The notes under the pieces are model-generated. The model made no database searches, had not been told where the DNA came from, and saw only the letters and a program-made list of their open reading frames with translations. Source: Phaeodactylibacter sp. (GTDB lineage: Bacteria; Bacteroidota; Bacteroidia; Chitinophagales; Saprospiraceae). Taken from it: a stretch of 64,000 nt of DNA. The stretch lies in NCBI RefSeq assembly GCF_022763345.1, contig NZ_JALEGS010000024.1:62001-126000 (forward strand). Direction: 5' to 3'. Below, in pieces: positions 61,822 through 64,000 of the stretch (positions are counted from its first letter, which is position 1; every line of letters begins with the position of its first letter). The position numbers and the translations under genes are program-made.

Positions 61822-62924
61822 TGCGGAAGGATAGCCACGTCGCGGTGGTCGTCCCTTACCGCTTTGTGCCGCCCCATAACGGCGGGCACAAAGCGGCATT
61901 CGGGCTGTGCCAGTTCCTGTCGAAGCGTACCCGACTCACTGCTATTTCGACACCTGATAATGCAGATGACGCTGCGCCATTCCAACTGAAAGGCCTCCTA
62001 AGCAGTGGTATTGCCCGCTATGTGCTACCCGCCGGAGCTATCCGTATTAGCCGGTATTTCAAAGAAAATGGTATGGGCCACTGCATCGCCTTCCAGCCCT
62101 TCATTGCATTGTTGGTTTACTGGCCGTGCAAGAGGCAGGGGGTAAAGCTTTCCATCTACATCCAAAACCTGGAGTACCAGCGGTTCCGGAGCCTGGGAAA
62201 GGTATGGTGGCCTTTGGTCTTCGCCGTGGAGTGGCTGGCTTTTCGGCTGGCGCATCACCTTTACTTCATTTCTCCGGATGAAGTCGGGCCAGGGCAGCAG
62301 GTCTTTGGGCTTTCGCCCGAAAAGTGCAGTGTCTTGCCCTACGGCACGCCTCATCCCCGCCAACCGGAGCGGCAGCCTGCCCGGGCAAGTATCCGACAAA
62401 AGCATGGCTACGCTGAAGATGAATGCCTCATTATTTTCTTCGGGCCACAAACTTATCAGCCTAATTTGGAAGCAGTGGTGCGCATCATTGAGCACATTGA
62501 GCCGGCCTTTCAGCAAATGGCAGATTTTCCCTACCGCTTCCTGATCTGTGGAGGCGGGCTGCCAGCGGAGTACGACAAATTAAGGGCTTACCAAAATGTC
62601 GAGTACCTGGGCTATGTAGAAGACATTGAAGCCTACGTTCAGGCAGCTGACCTGATGGTGAACCCGGTCAATTCCGGTGGTGGAGTAAAGACTAAACTGG
62701 TGGAAGCGATTGCGTTGGGCACTACCGTAGTCTCCAGTTATACCGGCGCGCTTGGTGTACGCCCGGAAGCCTGCGGGCCAAAGCTTAGGCGGGTAGCCGA
62801 TGAAGACTACACGGCATTTGCGAAAACGCTGCTGCAATGCTTCCGTGAAGGACGGGTCCCCACTCCAACAACATTTTACGAAACCTATTACTGGGGGAAT
62901 ATTGTGCAGTCCGTTAGCGGTTAA
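61821..62924 (+). CDS. Glycosyltransferase family 4 (GT-B)
   Basis: A 367-residue GT-B enzyme. The N-terminal half has VVVPYRFVPPHNGGHKAAFGLCQFL. The C-terminal nucleotide-sugar domain includes IIFFGPQTYQPNLEAVVRIIEHI, RFLICGGG, VEYLGYVEDIEAYVQAADLMVNPVNSGGGVKTKLVEAIALGTTVVSSYTGALG, i.e. the usual E-x7-E-like region of GT4. Donor and acceptor are unknown. It is coupled to the YfhO-family gene by a 1-base stop/start overlap, so the two probably work on the same envelope glycan. A new promoter follows for the cyclophilin gene. Confidence 0.87.
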   Translation: MRKDSHVAVVVPYRFVPPHNGGHKAAFGLCQFLSKRTRLTAISTPDNADDAAPFQLKGLLSSGIARYVLPAGAIRISRYFKENGMGHCIAFQPFIALLVYWPCKRQGVKLSIYIQNLEYQRFRSLGKVWWPLVFAVEWLAFRLAHHLYFISPDEVGPGQQVFGLSPEKCSVLPYGTPHPRQPERQPARASIRQKHGYAEDECLIIFFGPQTYQPNLEAVVRIIEHIEPAFQQMADFPYRFLICGGGLPAEYDKLRAYQNVEYLGYVEDIEAYVQAADLMVNPVNSGGGVKTKLVEAIALGTTVVSSYTGALGVRPEACGPKLRRVADEDYTAFAKTLLQCFREGRVPTPTTFYETYYWGNIVQSVSG

Positions 62925-62936
62925 TTTGAAAAGCCT

Positions 62937-62944
62937 TACCTTTG
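62937..62944 (+). promoter_or_regulatory. Candidate -7 box (TACCTTTG) for the cyclophilin gene
   Basis: An exact TAnnTTTG 22 bp upstream of the GTG start. A transcription start near 62951 leaves a leader of about 16 bases and supports the GTG at 62967 over the ATG at 63003. Confidence 0.5.
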
Positions 62945-62966
62945 CCAGCCATCAAAAACAATTACC

Positions 62967-63407
62967 GTGACCAAAGCAGAAATCAAGACCGAAAAGGGCA
63001 CCATGAAAGTCGAATTCTATGACGAGGATGCCCCGAATACCGTTGCTAACTTTGTAAAGCTCTCCAAGGACGGCTACTACGATGGCCTGACTTTCCACCG
63101 CGTCATCCCCAACTTCGTCGTTCAGGGCGGATGCCCGAATGGCGACGGCCGTGGCGGCCCCGGTTATACCATTGATTGCGAGCTTGATGGCGGCAATCAG
63201 TACCACGACCGTGGTGTACTGTCTATGGCGCACGCCGGACGGAACACCGGGGGGTCTCAGTTTTTCATTTGCCACAGCCGCGACAATACCGCTCACCTGG
63301 ACGGCAACCACACCTGCTTCGGTAAGGTAGTGGAAGGCCTGGATGTGATCGACGATATTCGTCAGGGCGATAAGATTGAGGCCGTGGTGATCCACGAGGG
63401 GGTTTAA
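62967..63407 (+). CDS. Cyclophilin-type peptidyl-prolyl cis-trans isomerase
   Basis: A 146-residue cytoplasmic cyclophilin that catalyses proline isomerisation. Active-site blocks are FHRVIPNFVVQGG (Arg), NTGGSQFFIC (Gln/Phe), LDGNHTCFGKVVEGLDVID. There is no signal peptide. The GTG start keeps the first beta-strand (KAEIKTEKGTMKVEFYDEDAP); starting at the later ATG would cut it. The next gene starts 31 bp later on the same strand. Confidence 0.93.
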   Translation: MTKAEIKTEKGTMKVEFYDEDAPNTVANFVKLSKDGYYDGLTFHRVIPNFVVQGGCPNGDGRGGPGYTIDCELDGGNQYHDRGVLSMAHAGRNTGGSQFFICHSRDNTAHLDGNHTCFGKVVEGLDVIDDIRQGDKIEAVVIHEGV

Positions 63408-63438
63408 TCATTCCATATTACAGCGCAAAACCATACCA

Positions 63439-64000
63439 ATGAATCTGCTCCAGCAAATTTTGCAGTCCAAAGCCCTGGAACGCACCAAGCGCTTCGTGGG
63501 CAAACAATCGGGGCTCTACCTCAAGCTTAAGCGTTTCACCCCTTCCGCCAGCGAAGAGATGCGCACCGCTATGCTTTGCAAGCACATGGGCATCACCCAC
63601 GTGGTGGATATCGGTGCGAACACCGGGCAATTTGCGGAGTCGCTTTACGATTTTGGGTTTTCGGGCAAGGTTGTCTCCTTCGAGCCGGTAGCCGCCGCTC
63701 GGGAAGAGCTGGAAAAACGCTCTGCCCCCTACCCCAACTGGACGGTTGCGGAGCGCTGTGCTATCGGAGCTGAGGACGGCACCATCACCATGAACGTGTC
63801 TGATGATACCGTCTTCAGCTCAGCTTTGCCGATCAAGGATTCCTACGTTTCCCACAATCAGAAGTCGAGGATTGTCCGGCAGGAAGAAGTTCCGGTGTTT
63901 CAAATCGATACCATCCTCCCGAGATATATCAAAGACCTGGACCACGCCAGCATCCTCTTCAAGATTGACACACAGGGCTTTGAAAAGCAAGTGCTCGACG
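63439..64000 (+). CDS. FkbM-family methyltransferase, 3' end outside the window
   Basis: From the ATG at 63439 the frame is open to the window end (187 codons seen). FkbM motifs are VVDIGANTGQFAESLYDFGFSGKVVSFEPV (SAM-binding) and ILFKIDTQGFEKQVLD near the end of the visible part. The family methylates hydroxyls, often on sugars of surface polysaccharides or antibiotics. Following a GT4 and YfhO-family gene, a glycan substrate is likely but not shown. Confidence 0.88.
   Translation, partial: MNLLQQILQSKALERTKRFVGKQSGLYLKLKRFTPSASEEMRTAMLCKHMGITHVVDIGANTGQFAESLYDFGFSGKVVSFEPVAAAREELEKRSAPYPNWTVAERCAIGAEDGTITMNVSDDTVFSSALPIKDSYVSHNQKSRIVRQEEVPVFQIDTILPRYIKDLDHASILFKIDTQGFEKQVLD

Overview
The window reads as a chromosomal piece of a Bacteroidota bacterium, most likely from the Saprospiria (Lewinella/Phaeodactylibacter-like). 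Several secreted proteins end in a type IX secretion (T9SS) type A sorting domain. TAnnTTTG -7 boxes precede several starts. A lipoprotein carries a SusC-type plug signature, a YfhO-family protein is present, and a caspase carries an effector-associated domain of a kind known from Bacteroidota. There is no rRNA, tRNA, CRISPR array, prophage or intact insertion sequence that I can see.

Left half (1-32.4 kb, all minus strand): a surface-protein block. Reading with transcription, it holds an AraC-family regulator (31548-32369), a secreted phage-tail-collar-like protein (30357-31460), two giant paralogues of 3846 and 4158 residues (18715-30255 and 5954-18430), and a third giant protein whose 3' part lies outside the window (<1-5920). 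The two paralogues share one architecture: fibronectin-III-like domains, carboxypeptidase-regulatory-like domains, a large domain I do not recognise, a recurrent WxVDP module, then SprB, Ig, PKD and a T9SS tail. They differ mainly by a roughly 365-residue FG-GAP beta-propeller found in only one. The third giant starts with the same WxVDP-SprB-Ig-PKD module that ends the other two and then repeats the triplet about every 730 bp. A 21-bp-spaced direct repeat lies between the AraC gene and the tail-collar gene and is a plausible operator.

Middle (32.4-49.2 kb): mixed housekeeping and surface genes. These are rimO, a secreted 5'-nucleotidase-like protein with a T9SS tail, a lone TonB-plug lipoprotein, an ABC-2 transporter pair, an iron-sulfur (6-4) photolyase, a CUB/PKD/P-domain T9SS protein, RNase D, a methyltransferase plus acyl-CoA carboxylase beta-subunit pair, and a membrane glycosyltransferase-like protein with C-terminal TPRs.

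Right part (49.2-64 kb): an aspartate aminotransferase ends against an unusual double hairpin with complementary loops. Beyond it is a minus-strand row of four genes: a secreted alpha/beta hydrolase, a caspase with an EAD11-like and coiled-coil tail, a Dna2-like nuclease-helicase, and a membrane-anchored tandem GH26-like protein with one dead and one apparently intact domain. The caspase-helicase pair looks like a candidate conflict/defence module and is the best lead for an undescribed system. The plus-strand row that follows holds gpsA, a YfhO-family membrane protein, a GT4 glycosyltransferase, a cyclophilin and a partial FkbM methyltransferase.

All calls come from reading sequence motifs by eye. 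No database search was run.
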